This document shows, in pieces, positions 1 to 8,527 of a stretch of 64,000 bases of DNA. The stretch lies in NCBI GenBank assembly GCA_023229245.1, contig JALNZU010000017.1:1-64000 (forward strand), in the 5' to 3' direction. The notes below the pieces were generated by a model that was not told where the DNA came from, made no database searches, and was given only the letters and a program-made list of their open reading frames with translations. Both the position numbers and the translations under genes were made by a program. Numbering within the stretch: the stretch's first letter is position 1; every line of letters begins with the position of its first letter. This DNA is from Bacteroidales bacterium (GTDB lineage Bacteria; Bacteroidota; Bacteroidia; Bacteroidales; F082).

Positions 1-444
1 TCATATACAAAACATTTTTGACAGATAGTACAGGCTAAAATCACATACCATAGCCGTGCTTATGCCTATGAATACTATATTGATGACAGATTAAGGAAAA
101 AATTGAGGACATTAAAGACAGACACTAATTAATTAATTCCACTCTATCAAAGTCAAGCAGACTGATTCGCAGAAACCAAGTCACTCGGAAAGCCCAAGCC
201 AATTTTTTTGATGAAGCATAATGGCTGTATATTACAGAAGAAGAAATAGTGGTAACAAAGGGATTCCTATATTCAGCCTGTTCTGTTGCATAGTATTCTT
301 TTCAACCTACATTCGCCTTTGGTCGGGTCCAGATTGTATTCATTACAAAGGCCTCACTTGCCAAGCTTGAAGCTATATATTTGGCTGAAGTGCGATTTTA
401 AGTAGTCCCAAAAAATTTATCACCAAAAATTTGGTAGAATGAAA
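1..444. other. Left edge with no intact gene
   Basis: No complete gene is visible in this stretch. On the + strand a frame is open from about 22 to a TAA at 130-132; its tail reads YEYYIDDRLRKKLRTLK and could be the end of a gene disrupted before the window, but it has a stop immediately upstream and I do not recognise it. The rest contains stops in all frames and no RNA gene that I can see. Confidence 0.3.
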
Positions 445-470
445 AACATTTCGTCATTTTGCGAAATATT
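445..470. promoter_or_regulatory. Candidate ArsR operator
   Basis: An imperfect palindrome has arms aacatttcg (445-453) and cgaaatatt (462-470), matching at 8 of 9 positions around an 8-bp centre. It lies 31 bp upstream of the first gene of an operon that encodes its own ArsR-family repressor, which is where such a dimeric repressor normally binds. The assignment is inferred from position and symmetry. Confidence 0.45.
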
Positions 471-500
471 AAAATGTAGTGAAACTTAAAGTCAGAAATC

Positions 501-746
501 ATGCACATAAAAATTCTCGGAACTGGATGTACCAGATGCAAGACATTAGAAAAACTTGTTAATGAAGTGATTGCAGAAAATAATTTGAATGCGGAGGTCA
601 GTAAGGTAGAAGATATCGTTCAGATTATGAATTACGGTATTTTTGCTACTCCCGGTTTAGTGGTGGACGAGGAGGTACTTCTCAGCGGAAGACTTCCTTC
701 AAAAAATGAAATAGTGAAATTACTTACGACTAAGGCTTATGGGTAG
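501..746 (+). CDS. Thioredoxin-like redox-active disulfide protein
   Basis: This 81-residue cytoplasmic protein has a thioredoxin fold signature: a short first strand (HIKILGTG) followed by C10-T-R-C13 and, near residue 50, the cis-proline loop ATPGLVVD. It matches the small MTH895/TM0996 type of redox-active disulfide protein. It is the first gene of a three-gene operon with an ArsR regulator, which overlaps its last 8 bp, and an ArsP-type permease. In related operons this small protein accompanies the permease, so a role in reducing or handing over a metalloid or thiol-bound substrate is plausible but inferred. The palindrome at 445-470 probably controls it. Confidence 0.85.
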   Translation: MHIKILGTGCTRCKTLEKLVNEVIAENNLNAEVSKVEDIVQIMNYGIFATPGLVVDEEVLLSGRLPSKNEIVKLLTTKAYG

Positions 747-1068
747 AAAAAAAGTTGAACTGCCTCAAGAGGTGGTCGAAATTGCTACATATGCCAAAGC
801 ATTAAGTCATCCGGTGCGGGTGTACGTTATCAGGAAACTAAGTACTATGGACAGTTGCTGCTACAGTGGTGATCTGGTTGAAGAGCTGCCGATTGGCAGA
901 TCAGCACTTTCTCAACATCTGAAAGAGTTAAAACATGCTGGGCTGATCCAGGGTGAAGTAGAAGCGCCTTACATCAAGTATTGTATCAACAGAGAAAACT
1001 GGGAAAAGGCTCAAGGTTTAATGCGAGACTTTTTCTTTTCTGAAACATCTGGTGAATCACTCCTATAG
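739..1068 (+). CDS. ArsR/SmtB-family metal-sensing repressor
   Basis: The 109-residue protein carries a winged helix-turn-helix at about residues 17-85, with the recognition helix near RSALSQHLKELKHAGL. Vicinal cysteines C40-C41 (DSCCYSGDL) sit just before the recognition region, close to where classical ArsR proteins have their thiol metalloid site, and C82 could be a third ligand. It overlaps the preceding thioredoxin-like gene by 8 bp and is followed 11 bp later by the permease, so the three are very likely one transcript. As an autoregulatory repressor it would release the operon when arsenic, antimony or a similar soft ligand binds. The ligand is inferred. Confidence 0.88.
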   Translation: MGRKKVELPQEVVEIATYAKALSHPVRVYVIRKLSTMDSCCYSGDLVEELPIGRSALSQHLKELKHAGLIQGEVEAPYIKYCINRENWEKAQGLMRDFFFSETSGESLL

Positions 1069-1079
1069 TTCATAATAGC

Positions 1080-2420
1080 ATGGAACTAAAACAGGAACTA
1101 AAATTCCTCTTATGGGTCATAGTGATTTTTGGAGCAGCGTTTTTCCTGCCTGTTGAAAGTACCACTTTCACCACTGCGATAGCTGCTGCGTTGGATCTGG
1201 CAAAATGGTATGCCCGCGAACATGTGGTTTTATGTCTGTTGCCTGCTTTTTTCATAGCCGGTGTCATCTCTATATTTGTCAGTCAGGCTGCGGTATTGAG
1301 ATATTTTGGAGCTAATGCGAGAAAACTGTTAGCATATAGCGTGGCTTCCGTTTCTGGGGCTATATTAGCTATTTGCAGTTGTACCATACTTCCTCTTTTT
1401 TCAAGCATTCACAAGCGTGGAGCAGGTCTGGGACCAGCTATCACTTTTCTGTACTCAGGACCGGCAATCAATATCTTAGCAATAATATTAACGGCACGTG
1501 TACTTGGCTTTGAGATGGGTGTGGCAAGAACCATTGGAGCTATTTCTTTCAGTGTAATCATTGGTCTGATCATGTCGCTGATATACCGCAAAGAAGAAAA
1601 GGAGAAAAAGAAGGAGCAAATGAATATTCAGTTGCCGCCCGAAAAGCGATCTATGTGGCAAACAGCGTTTCATCTTTTATCATTAGTATTCATTCTTGTC
1701 TTTGCCAATTGGGGAAAACCGGATTCCGATGCTACAAGCGGCACCTGGTTTTATATCTGGGCTTATAAATGGTATATCACCGGTTTTTTCTCGCTCTGGC
1801 TCGGCTATTCTTTGATCCGCTTTTTAAAAATAAAATGGCAATGGGTAATACTGGCTATATTAGCAACTGTTGCTTCTGCATGGATTTCAATCCGTTTGAT
1901 TGGAGATACGGCGCAGGCAGCCATAGTCACTATGATAATTGGCATTGCCTCACTGAGCGTGATCACTCTTTTTGACAAAACTGATAACGACAACCGGGAA
2001 TGGGCTTTGGCTTCCTGGGGCTTTGCCAAGCAAATACTTCCCTTACTTGCAATAGGAGTGGTTACTGCTGGCTTTCTACTTGGATCAACTCATGATGGAA
2101 AAACTATAGCAGGCGTGATTCCGAATGAATGGATACAATGGTTAGTAGGTGGCAACTCGATCTTATCCAATTTTTTTGCTTCCATTGTAGGGGCGTTCAT
2201 GTATTTTGCCACCTTGACTGAAGTACCTATATTACAAGGGTTGATAGCCTCGGGTATGGGCAAAGGCCCTGCATTGGCTTTGTTGCTATCCGGCCCCTCT
2301 TTGTCATTACCAAGTATGTTAGTGATACGTGATGTGATGGGAACTCAAAAAACACTTGTTTATAGTAGCCTGACCATTGTGTTGTCAACGGTTGCAGGAC
2401 TGATATTTGGAATGATTTAA
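1080..2420 (+). CDS. ArsP-type (DUF318/YraQ) permease
   Basis: This 446-residue inner-membrane protein has about ten hydrophobic segments in two similar halves separated by a charged loop near residues 170-190. The first half has the family hallmark C99-S-C101-TILPLFSSIHKRGAGLGPA, and the second half repeats the pattern in GKGPALALLLSGPSLSLPSM. The family includes ArsP, an efflux permease for trivalent methylated and aromatic arsenicals, and other permeases of unknown substrate. Its operon with an ArsR regulator and a CxxC protein supports metalloid or thiol-reactive toxin export. Family is clear; substrate is inferred. Confidence 0.85.
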   Translation: MELKQELKFLLWVIVIFGAAFFLPVESTTFTTAIAAALDLAKWYAREHVVLCLLPAFFIAGVISIFVSQAAVLRYFGANARKLLAYSVASVSGAILAICSCTILPLFSSIHKRGAGLGPAITFLYSGPAINILAIILTARVLGFEMGVARTIGAISFSVIIGLIMSLIYRKEEKEKKKEQMNIQLPPEKRSMWQTAFHLLSLVFILVFANWGKPDSDATSGTWFYIWAYKWYITGFFSLWLGYSLIRFLKIKWQWVILAILATVASAWISIRLIGDTAQAAIVTMIIGIASLSVITLFDKTDNDNREWALASWGFAKQILPLLAIGVVTAGFLLGSTHDGKTIAGVIPNEWIQWLVGGNSILSNFFASIVGAFMYFATLTEVPILQGLIASGMGKGPALALLLSGPSLSLPSMLVIRDVMGTQKTLVYSSLTIVLSTVAGLIFGMI

Positions 2421-2686
2421 CAGCATCCGCACTAAGGATATTGACCTGAGTGTTATACTTTTATAGCTAAAGTAATCATTGAAAAGAGATTGTAAAGCTG
2501 ATGTATCACAGTCTGATGAGCGTTAGGATGAAAGTTTGACAAGCCGTTGAATCTCATGTATATCAATTAGCTTACTATGATGAAGTCAGGAGTAATTGAT
2601 TTGAGGCATACTTTTTTATAATTGCATTCGTTATGGATAGAAGCAAAAAAACTTTTAAGAGTAGTATTAACTTAAAAATTCAAGCC

Positions 2687-3130
2687 ATGCATCATTTAAA
2701 AAAGATCACATATATTATTTTATGGGCTGTCTTATTCTTGCCTATATATTTGATTGCGCAGGACAGAGTGATACCACATTCTGAAATCCCATCTGCTATT
2801 CAGTCATATATTGATTCCCACTTTCCGGATCAGGCCGTTGTGAAAGCCGAAATTGATATGGAGGGTATCAAAAAAGAATATGAGATAAAACTTGCCGACA
2901 GAACTGAGTTAGAATTCAACAGCAAACATCAGATAAAAAAAATTGATGGTAAAAATGCATTGCCTGCAAGTGTTATACCCGAAAAAATCAGGGATTACGT
3001 TCACACAAATTATCCCAATAACGTCATTATTGGATGGGAACATGAATGGAAACATCAAGAAGTGAAATTGGATAATGGCATAGAGTTGGAATTTACTATG
3101 GCTGGAAAATTTATACGGGTTGATTATTAA
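2687..3130 (+). CDS. Exported PepSY-like domain protein
   Basis: A signal peptide (MHHLKKITYIILWAVLFLPIYLIAQ) precedes two PepSY-like repeats of about 60 residues, each with the pattern IP..I..Y....P....V......K.......L.....LEF. I chose the ATG at 2687 rather than an ATG 54 bp upstream because it places the signal peptide at the N-terminus and leaves Gln after the cleavage site, as usual in this phylum. The mature protein would be periplasmic or surface exposed. The next gene is a paralog. PepSY-like domains are often proposed to inhibit proteases or bind peptides; no specific function can be assigned. Confidence 0.75.
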   Translation: MHHLKKITYIILWAVLFLPIYLIAQDRVIPHSEIPSAIQSYIDSHFPDQAVVKAEIDMEGIKKEYEIKLADRTELEFNSKHQIKKIDGKNALPASVIPEKIRDYVHTNYPNNVIIGWEHEWKHQEVKLDNGIELEFTMAGKFIRVDY

Positions 3131-3148
3131 TAGGTATAGTATATAACA

Positions 3149-3580
3149 ATGAACATAATAAAACGATCGGTAAGCCTGATGGTTGTCAGCTTCCTGCTTT
3201 TAATGACAAGTTGCGATAAAGAAACTATACTGTCGGCAACTCAAATACCCAACGAAATAGAAACATATTTAATCACCCATTTCCCTGAACACAATATCAT
3301 TCAATTCAGTAAAGATATTGAAGGCCTAACCAAGACCTATCAGGTGATATTAGACGGCAATATAAGTCTTGAGTTCAACCGCCAGAAACGAATCATAGAA
3401 ATTGATGGGACTGATAAATTGCCAGATAGCGTCATTCCTGAGAAAATAAGGAATTATGTGGCTGATCATTTCCCGAACAACTTTATTACAGATTGGGAGC
3501 TTGAGGGAAAACATCAACAAGTCGGTTTAGATAACGATTTAGACTTGGAGTTTACCATGGATGGTGACTTTATCAGATAG
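3149..3580 (+). CDS. PepSY-like lipoprotein, paralog of the preceding gene
   Basis: This 143-residue protein begins with a lipoprotein signal ending LLLMTSC (lipid-anchored Cys22). It then repeats the architecture of its upstream neighbour: two PepSY-like units with shared motifs such as LPDSVIPEKIRNYV and LDLEFTMDGDFIR. The genes are 18 bp apart, and the similarity over both repeats indicates a tandem duplication, with one copy anchored by lipid and the other released after signal peptidase I cleavage. Function is unknown. Confidence 0.78.
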   Translation: MNIIKRSVSLMVVSFLLLMTSCDKETILSATQIPNEIETYLITHFPEHNIIQFSKDIEGLTKTYQVILDGNISLEFNRQKRIIEIDGTDKLPDSVIPEKIRNYVADHFPNNFITDWELEGKHQQVGLDNDLDLEFTMDGDFIR

Positions 3581-3751
3581 AAAAGACACAATAGAGTAAT
3601 GAACCGCTTTGGGAAATACCCATTGAGCTGATGCGTCAGATGCCGGGTTTGGAAACACACTAAACTTACGCAGAAATAAAATAACAGGTTTATATAAATT
3701 GATCAAAAATTATTCTTTCATAACCTTGCTTCCATTTCAATTTCTGCCATC

Positions 3752-4063
3752 TCAAATCCATACCAGATAGAGGCCTGACAAGAGATTCTTACCCGGAATC
3801 TGTGTACTATGTGATGCAGGAATAGTATGGTAAACAAGTCGCCCATCAATATTATAAAGTTCAATTTTACTGTTTTCGGGTCGAACAATCTCAGGTAACT
3901 CCACATAAATCATATTTTGAGCCGGGTTAGGATAAACCTTTATGCCTGTTGGTGCATACATTGCGTTTGATGAAACAATAAATGGACAGTCAGAGATAGG
4001 GCAGTAATAGTTTAAATTAGTTTTAATTGTTTTAGCTCCTTTTGCAGGGGTAGGCAGATTCAA
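3752..4063 (-). pseudogene. Orphan T9SS type A sorting-domain fragment
   Basis: The reading frame encodes a typical type A C-terminal sorting domain (YAPTGIKVYPNPAQNMIYVEL through GKNLLSGLYLV) but lacks any signal peptide or cargo domain in front. It also ends abruptly as LVWI, where the family normally continues for about ten more residues; a frameshift near 3752 would extend it by about a dozen codons. It is best read as the decayed 3' end of a secreted-protein gene whose body has been deleted. Confidence 0.65.
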
Positions 4064-4181
4064 GTATCAAATGCACTAATTACCATAATGGCAATTGTTT
4101 ACTGATCCTTATAGCCTCTCGGACAAACTTTGACTGATAGAGAAATGTGTATAACTGTATGCACCAACAGTAAAACTTGAT

Positions 4182-4189
4182 TAACTTTG
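4182..4189 (+). promoter_or_regulatory. Bacteroidetes -7 element (TAACTTTG)
   Basis: The sequence matches TAnnTTTG and ends only 4 bp before the ATG at 4194. If used, the transcript would be leaderless or start inside the first codons. No TTG is seen at the normal -33 distance. Confidence 0.35.
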
Positions 4190-4193
4190 CGGC

Positions 4194-4556
4194 ATGGGAA
4201 ATAGGAGTAGAACTCTCGGCATACTAACTCTTACAGCGATTTATTGCTTTGCTATCTGCATGGTAACAAAATCGTTTGCACATGCTGATTTTCAAAACAA
4301 TTTAACTACTTCGCAAGAGCAGTATTTTTCAACTAAACTTTTCTGTCATACTTCCCCATCTGAAAACTCGGTGAAGTCTGACAATAGCTTAGCTGCCCAC
4401 GACTACAAAAACCCATTTAACAGTCTATGGGCAACTGCAAAAACAATAGAACAGTTTTTTGAAACTTTATTTTCTCAATACACTACTTTTTCGATAAACT
4501 TGCTGATAGAACAGCGGAAAACAGAAATTCTTTTTCCCTTCCATACTTTTTGGTAA
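4194..4556 (+). CDS. Hypothetical protein with an N-terminal hydrophobic segment
   Basis: I do not recognise this 120-residue protein. An N-terminal hydrophobic stretch (LGILTLTAIYCFAICMV) could be a signal peptide or anchor, followed by a polar region rich in Ser, Thr and Asn and an aromatic C-terminus ending FPFHTFW. It is separate from its neighbours: over 100 bp to the next + strand gene, and the fragment upstream is on the other strand. A -7-like box lies 4 bp before the ATG, so either the message is leaderless or translation starts at a later Met such as that at 4260. Confidence 0.45.
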   Translation: MGNRSRTLGILTLTAIYCFAICMVTKSFAHADFQNNLTTSQEQYFSTKLFCHTSPSENSVKSDNSLAAHDYKNPFNSLWATAKTIEQFFETLFSQYTTFSINLLIEQRKTEILFPFHTFW

Positions 4557-4665
4557 TACACATTATTTGACATCGTAAGTAGTTATCCAAATCGGATAGC
4601 TACTTGAATTATTATGACTTGGTAATAAAGCTAAGTCTATTGTTCAATTTCAAATAATTTAAAAA

Positions 4666-5163
4666 ATGGAAATGGATTTGGGAATGACTATTGTAGTACT
4701 GGTAATCATACTATTATGTATTATGCCATTTGTGATTATGCATTACAATAAAGTCAATAAAAAGAAGAAAATGTTGCAATCGCTTACAAAGATTGCACAA
4801 CAACATAATTGCACTATAAGTCAACACGAATTTTGTAGCGACTTTGTATTGGGTATAGACGAGAGCAGAAATTTTGTTTTCTTTTTCAAGCAAACAAAGG
4901 AAGAGTCGATTTCTGAATTTGTGGATTTGTCGGAAATCCGCATGTGCCAAGCTGTTAAGCAAGCACGTAACGTAAATAGCGGCTCCAGCAGCTATTCAAT
5001 AATAAAGCGGGTAGAACTACTTTTTTTGCCGATATCCAAGAATAAAGAAGAAGCAAGATTTGTGTTGTACGACGAAGAAATCGATAGGCAGTTAAGTGAA
5101 GAACTAGAGCTTGTTGATAACTGGGTGAAGCGAATTAATACCCGTATAAAAGCAAAAAAGTAA
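4666..5163 (+). CDS. Hypothetical membrane-anchored protein
   Basis: This 165-residue protein has one strong transmembrane segment at about residues 6-28 (TIVVLVIILLCIMPFVIM) followed by a basic stop-transfer stretch (NKVNKKKKM), which puts the remaining 130 residues on the cytoplasmic side. The soluble part has alternating strands and a charged C-terminal helix and contains no motif that I recognise. It is monocistronic and ends at a clear terminator at 5169-5206. Codon use and the terminator support a real gene; function is unknown. Confidence 0.65.
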   Translation: MEMDLGMTIVVLVIILLCIMPFVIMHYNKVNKKKKMLQSLTKIAQQHNCTISQHEFCSDFVLGIDESRNFVFFFKQTKEESISEFVDLSEIRMCQAVKQARNVNSGSSSYSIIKRVELLFLPISKNKEEARFVLYDEEIDRQLSEELELVDNWVKRINTRIKAKK

Positions 5164-5168
5164 CTAAA

Positions 5169-5206
5169 AATAGCCCTATGAGCTACTCGTAGGGCTATTC
5201 TTTTTT
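5169..5206 (+). terminator. Rho-independent terminator
   Basis: A perfect 10-bp stem (aatagcccta at 5169-5178 with tagggctatt at 5190-5199) with an 11-nt loop is followed by a run of T, starting 6 bp after the preceding stop codon. Confidence 0.85.
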
Positions 5207-5391
5207 ATACACACAACAGACCAAAAAAAATTGTATCACTGCAAATGAGTTGCTGCATGGGGCATGACTGCTATTGTATTTCCACTCACGATGAGCCAAC
5301 AGATTTGGGAACTTAGGCTTGCCACTCTCCGAATTTAAGGAAGGCGCCAGTTTTCAGGTGTCAAATTTCTGGCATTTTTCAAAAAGCTTTT

Positions 5392-5399
5392 TACCTTTG
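5392..5399 (+). promoter_or_regulatory. Bacteroidetes -7 element (TACCTTTG)
   Basis: This match to TAnnTTTG predicts transcription from about 5406, which agrees with translation from the ATG at 5423 rather than the GTG at 5408. Confidence 0.5.
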
Positions 5400-5422
5400 T
5401 TGTTTTTGTGAAATATAATAGT

Positions 5423-6685
5423 ATGGAAATGACAATCATTGGGCTTATACTTTTCTATGTAGCCACACCCATCATCATCCTCCACCTCTGTCATAGCTTC
5501 CCGTTTGTAAATAAGCTTGGATCGGTCATCATCGCTTATATCTTTGGCCTTGTGTTAGGTAATATAGGTGTGTTGCCTTCTTTGGGTTCGTATTTGAATG
5601 AATATATGATCATGCACCCCGATGCTACTGCTGATCAGGTGGAAGAGCTGCTTGCTTCAGGCTTGATCAGCAAAAGCAACTTGCTTGCCTACAAGATATA
5701 CAATCTGAGAGATTTGCTGATGAGTATTACCATTTTGTTGGCCATTCCGTTAATACTGTTTTCTACCAATGCCAAAGAATGGACTAAACTAGCCGGTAAG
5801 GCTGTGGTTTCTATGCTTACCGGTTTTGTGGCTGTATTGTCGGTAATCATTGCAGGTTATTTTATTTTTAGAGGAAAAGGTATGCCTGATCTATGGAAGG
5901 TCGCAGGAATGTTGGTAGGGGTTTATACAGGCGGCACTCCAAACCTGGCCTCCCTTAAAATGATGTTGAACGTTGATGCCAATACCTATATACTTACCCA
6001 TACTTATGACCTGATCATAGGAGTGTTTTATTTGGCTTTCCTGATTTCGATCGGACAGCGTATCTTTCGTTGGTTTTTGACTGGCACAGCAGAAAGACGT
6101 AAGGATATCAAGATTAAAGACTTAAACGGGAAAGATCCGTTTTGGGGGATTTTTCAAAAATCAATATTTGTTCCCTTATTAAAAACCTATGGGATCACTA
6201 TAATCATAGTAGCTGCTGGAGTAGGGCTAAGCACTTTAGTACCATCTTCAATGCAGATGGTAATAGTTATACTGACTATTACCACTCTTGGTATCTTGAT
6301 TTCAATGATACCGGCAATAAACCGGATAGAAAAGACCTTTGAATCAGGTATGTATCTGATACTAGTGTTTAGTTTGGTTGTAGCATCTATGGCCGATATA
6401 CGCGATTTTGCCGGCATCACACCAGGCCTGTTCATGTATATCACTATGGCAGTTTTTGGTTCTCTTATACTGCATGTGTTGTTAGCTAAACTATTTAAAA
6501 TAGATGCCGACTTAGTGATGATAACATCAACAGCTCTTGTGTTTAGCCCGCCTTTTGTGCCTGTAGTCGCGGGGGCCATAAAAAATAAAGATGTCATATT
6601 GCCCGGTATCACTATTGGAATAATCGGATATGCGGTAGGAAACTATATGGGATTTCTAATAGCAAATCTGCTGAAAGCATTTTGA
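5423..6685 (+). CDS. DUF819 family integral membrane protein
   Basis: The protein is about 420 residues with ten or more membrane-spanning helices and the family-typical glycine-rich signature GMLVGVYTGGTPNLASLKMM. DUF819 (YjcL-like) proteins resemble sodium-dependent or keto-acid transporters in fold, but their substrate is not established. I prefer the ATG at 5423 because the predicted transcription start is near 5406 and a GTG at 5408 would leave almost no leader. The gene stands alone between a terminator and an oppositely oriented gene. Confidence 0.8.
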   Translation: MEMTIIGLILFYVATPIIILHLCHSFPFVNKLGSVIIAYIFGLVLGNIGVLPSLGSYLNEYMIMHPDATADQVEELLASGLISKSNLLAYKIYNLRDLLMSITILLAIPLILFSTNAKEWTKLAGKAVVSMLTGFVAVLSVIIAGYFIFRGKGMPDLWKVAGMLVGVYTGGTPNLASLKMMLNVDANTYILTHTYDLIIGVFYLAFLISIGQRIFRWFLTGTAERRKDIKIKDLNGKDPFWGIFQKSIFVPLLKTYGITIIIVAAGVGLSTLVPSSMQMVIVILTITTLGILISMIPAINRIEKTFESGMYLILVFSLVVASMADIRDFAGITPGLFMYITMAVFGSLILHVLLAKLFKIDADLVMITSTALVFSPPFVPVVAGAIKNKDVILPGITIGIIGYAVGNYMGFLIANLLKAF

Positions 6686-6753
6686 GCATAAGAGGGCTTT
6701 ATATCATTTCAATCGTAGAAATATAATGCTGTTTTAAAAGCATTGGATACGAG

Positions 6754-7629
6754 CTAAAACTTTATTAGCTTGACTGTTTCTTTCTTTTCCCTTGTGTTGA
6801 TTTCTACAAAATAAATGCCTGACTTTAAATCATCAATGAATAGTGGTGTGTCTTCGTATCGCTCAACTACTTTTACTAAAGCTCCAAACTGATTGAATAT
6901 CTTCACTGATTGTATACCGTTCTGAGTTACCCCACTTTGAATATTGACAAAATCCTGTGCCGGATTAGGAGCCAAAGTAAATCTGTTTTGTACTACTTCA
7001 TCTTTTATACCAACAGGAATCATCTGTGCAAATTCAATCGTATAATTAAGGGTGTCGGTCCCATAAATGATCTTAAAATGCAAGGCATCCATAGGGCATA
7101 TGGGATCACCAAAGATAGTATCCTGTATGATGGTATGTGTATTGGTTAGCGGGACTTCGTAGTGTTGTTCACGAATATCGGAGGCTCGATAAATAACTAT
7201 ATTCTCGTTTGGAGGATTGATATAGGTAATTAAGTAGGTAGTATGTGTATTCACAATATAAAATCCCAAATAAACCGGTCCGCCACCTCCAATCCATGGC
7301 CAGGTTTCGCCAGCATCAGATGTTTTAAGGACCTTTTTACCATATAGAGTGTTATGTTCAATGATAAACCCTGTGTTTTGACTCAAAAAAAACATCTTAT
7401 GTACTGAACAACCACCATACGGTATGCAATCTTGATATACCATTTCGCCATAGCGGAAAACACGATATCCGTAACTATGGGAGCCACACATCTTATCGAT
7501 GTTTTCGTAGGTGAACCCATAATCTGTTATTAACCCACATTGCTCCTCTTCAAATCCGAGAAACGTGATCTGAGAAAAGAGAAAAGAAACACTAAACAGG
7601 AAAATGGATACGAGGATAATCTTTTTCAT
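6754..7629 (-). CDS. Secreted protein with T9SS type A sorting domain
   Basis: This 291-residue protein starts with a signal peptide (MKKIILVSIFLFSVSFLFSQ) and ends with a type A sorting domain (FTLAPNPAQDFVNIQS to ETVKLIKF, about residues 215-291), so it should cross the outer membrane by the type IX system and be released or attached to the surface. The middle contains VLKTSDAGETWPWIGGGG, the signature of sortilin/BNR-type propeller blades (photosystem II stability factor-like), but is too short for a full propeller. Cysteines (C31, C48 and others) suggest disulfides. The cargo function is unknown. Confidence 0.8.
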   Translation of the reverse strand: MKKIILVSIFLFSVSFLFSQITFLGFEEEQCGLITDYGFTYENIDKMCGSHSYGYRVFRYGEMVYQDCIPYGGCSVHKMFFLSQNTGFIIEHNTLYGKKVLKTSDAGETWPWIGGGGPVYLGFYIVNTHTTYLITYINPPNENIVIYRASDIREQHYEVPLTNTHTIIQDTIFGDPICPMDALHFKIIYGTDTLNYTIEFAQMIPVGIKDEVVQNRFTLAPNPAQDFVNIQSGVTQNGIQSVKIFNQFGALVKVVERYEDTPLFIDDLKSGIYFVEINTREKKETVKLIKF

Positions 7630-7824
7630 TGGTTTACAATTTTATAATGATCAGTGCCGGATCAAAGACTTTGTTTTGATGAAATTAAATATTATTATAA
7701 AATTTGATGATACTTTTCTTAAAGTCAACTATTTTTTTTACTAAAGTTTTCTGCTTCATAGTTCCCATTGGTTTGTTCTCTCAGCGACTTACCATTAAGT
7801 TGATGGTTTCTGCTGATGTCTGTG

Positions 7825-8124
7825 TTAGCTCCGTAAAAGCATACTTTTGGTAAGAATAGACATACAACCGTTATCAGTATTCCATTTGGATGAAATAACT
7901 TTTAAATCGCATATTAAATCTGAAATCCTTATGCTCAGCGGTAATTCAAAAAACACATGTACATGATCTTTCCAGCCACCAACGGATAGAGGGAAAACAC
8001 CATCATTCCTTAAAATACCCGACATATATTTGTGCAACTCATTACGAAACCTGTCAGAAATTGGATTTTCTCTGCCTTTAGCTACAGAAACGCAATAGAT
8101 ATTGATTTGTGAGTTGGTGTTTGC
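7825..8124 (-). pseudogene. Decayed IS200-family transposase
   Basis: The frame reads through KGRENPISDRFRNELHKYMS and SVGGWKDHVHVFFELP to LICDLKVISSKW, which is the N-terminal two thirds of an IS200/IS605 Y1 transposase, including the HUH motif (HVH). The start codon has been lost (ACT where ATG is expected at about 8127), and after SSKW the frame runs out into unrelated residues, removing the region with the catalytic tyrosine. It is a non-functional relic. Confidence 0.75.
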
Positions 8125-8129
8125 AGTTT

Positions 8130-8525
8130 TTATGCAACAAATTTAGGTAGTGATACATTGTTTTTTATGTATTCAGGTATTGCAAGACGCAACTCTGACG
8201 GTGGCTTCCAGAATATCTCACTATTTGGATTGGTGTTCAATAATGCGTATTCCCTATTCTCAATTATATCTCTGACACAGAGTGTGTAATGTAGCTTTTA
8301 ACATAATCCTTAGCGAACGTAATATATTCTTCAGATGGAAAATATCGACTGTCAAACTGCTCAATTTCTTCGTCAGGGATTTCGTAAAAACATTTCCCGT
8401 CATTTTCTTGTTGGGTTATAGAACTTTCATTACCTGACTTGTATCTCTTTACTAAAAGACCTTGATAAAGTTGTTTATAGCTGCTTAACTTTTTCGATAA
8501 GCAGTTTAGGAGCTCGTTGTAATCG
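8130..8525 (-). pseudogene. Unrecognised decayed gene
   Basis: Two open frames join end to end across a single frameshift near 8280. The first reads from 8525 through FYEIPDEEIEQFDSRYFPSEE and YVKSYITHSVSEI; the second continues IIENREYALLNTNPNSEIFW to LPKFVA and stops at 8130. No ATG starts the first part and a stop lies directly upstream. The composition looks like genuine protein, so I read it as a gene that has lost its 5' end and acquired a frameshift. The family is unknown. It sits between the nrdJ stop codon and the IS200 relic. Confidence 0.45.
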
Positions 8526-8527
8526 TC

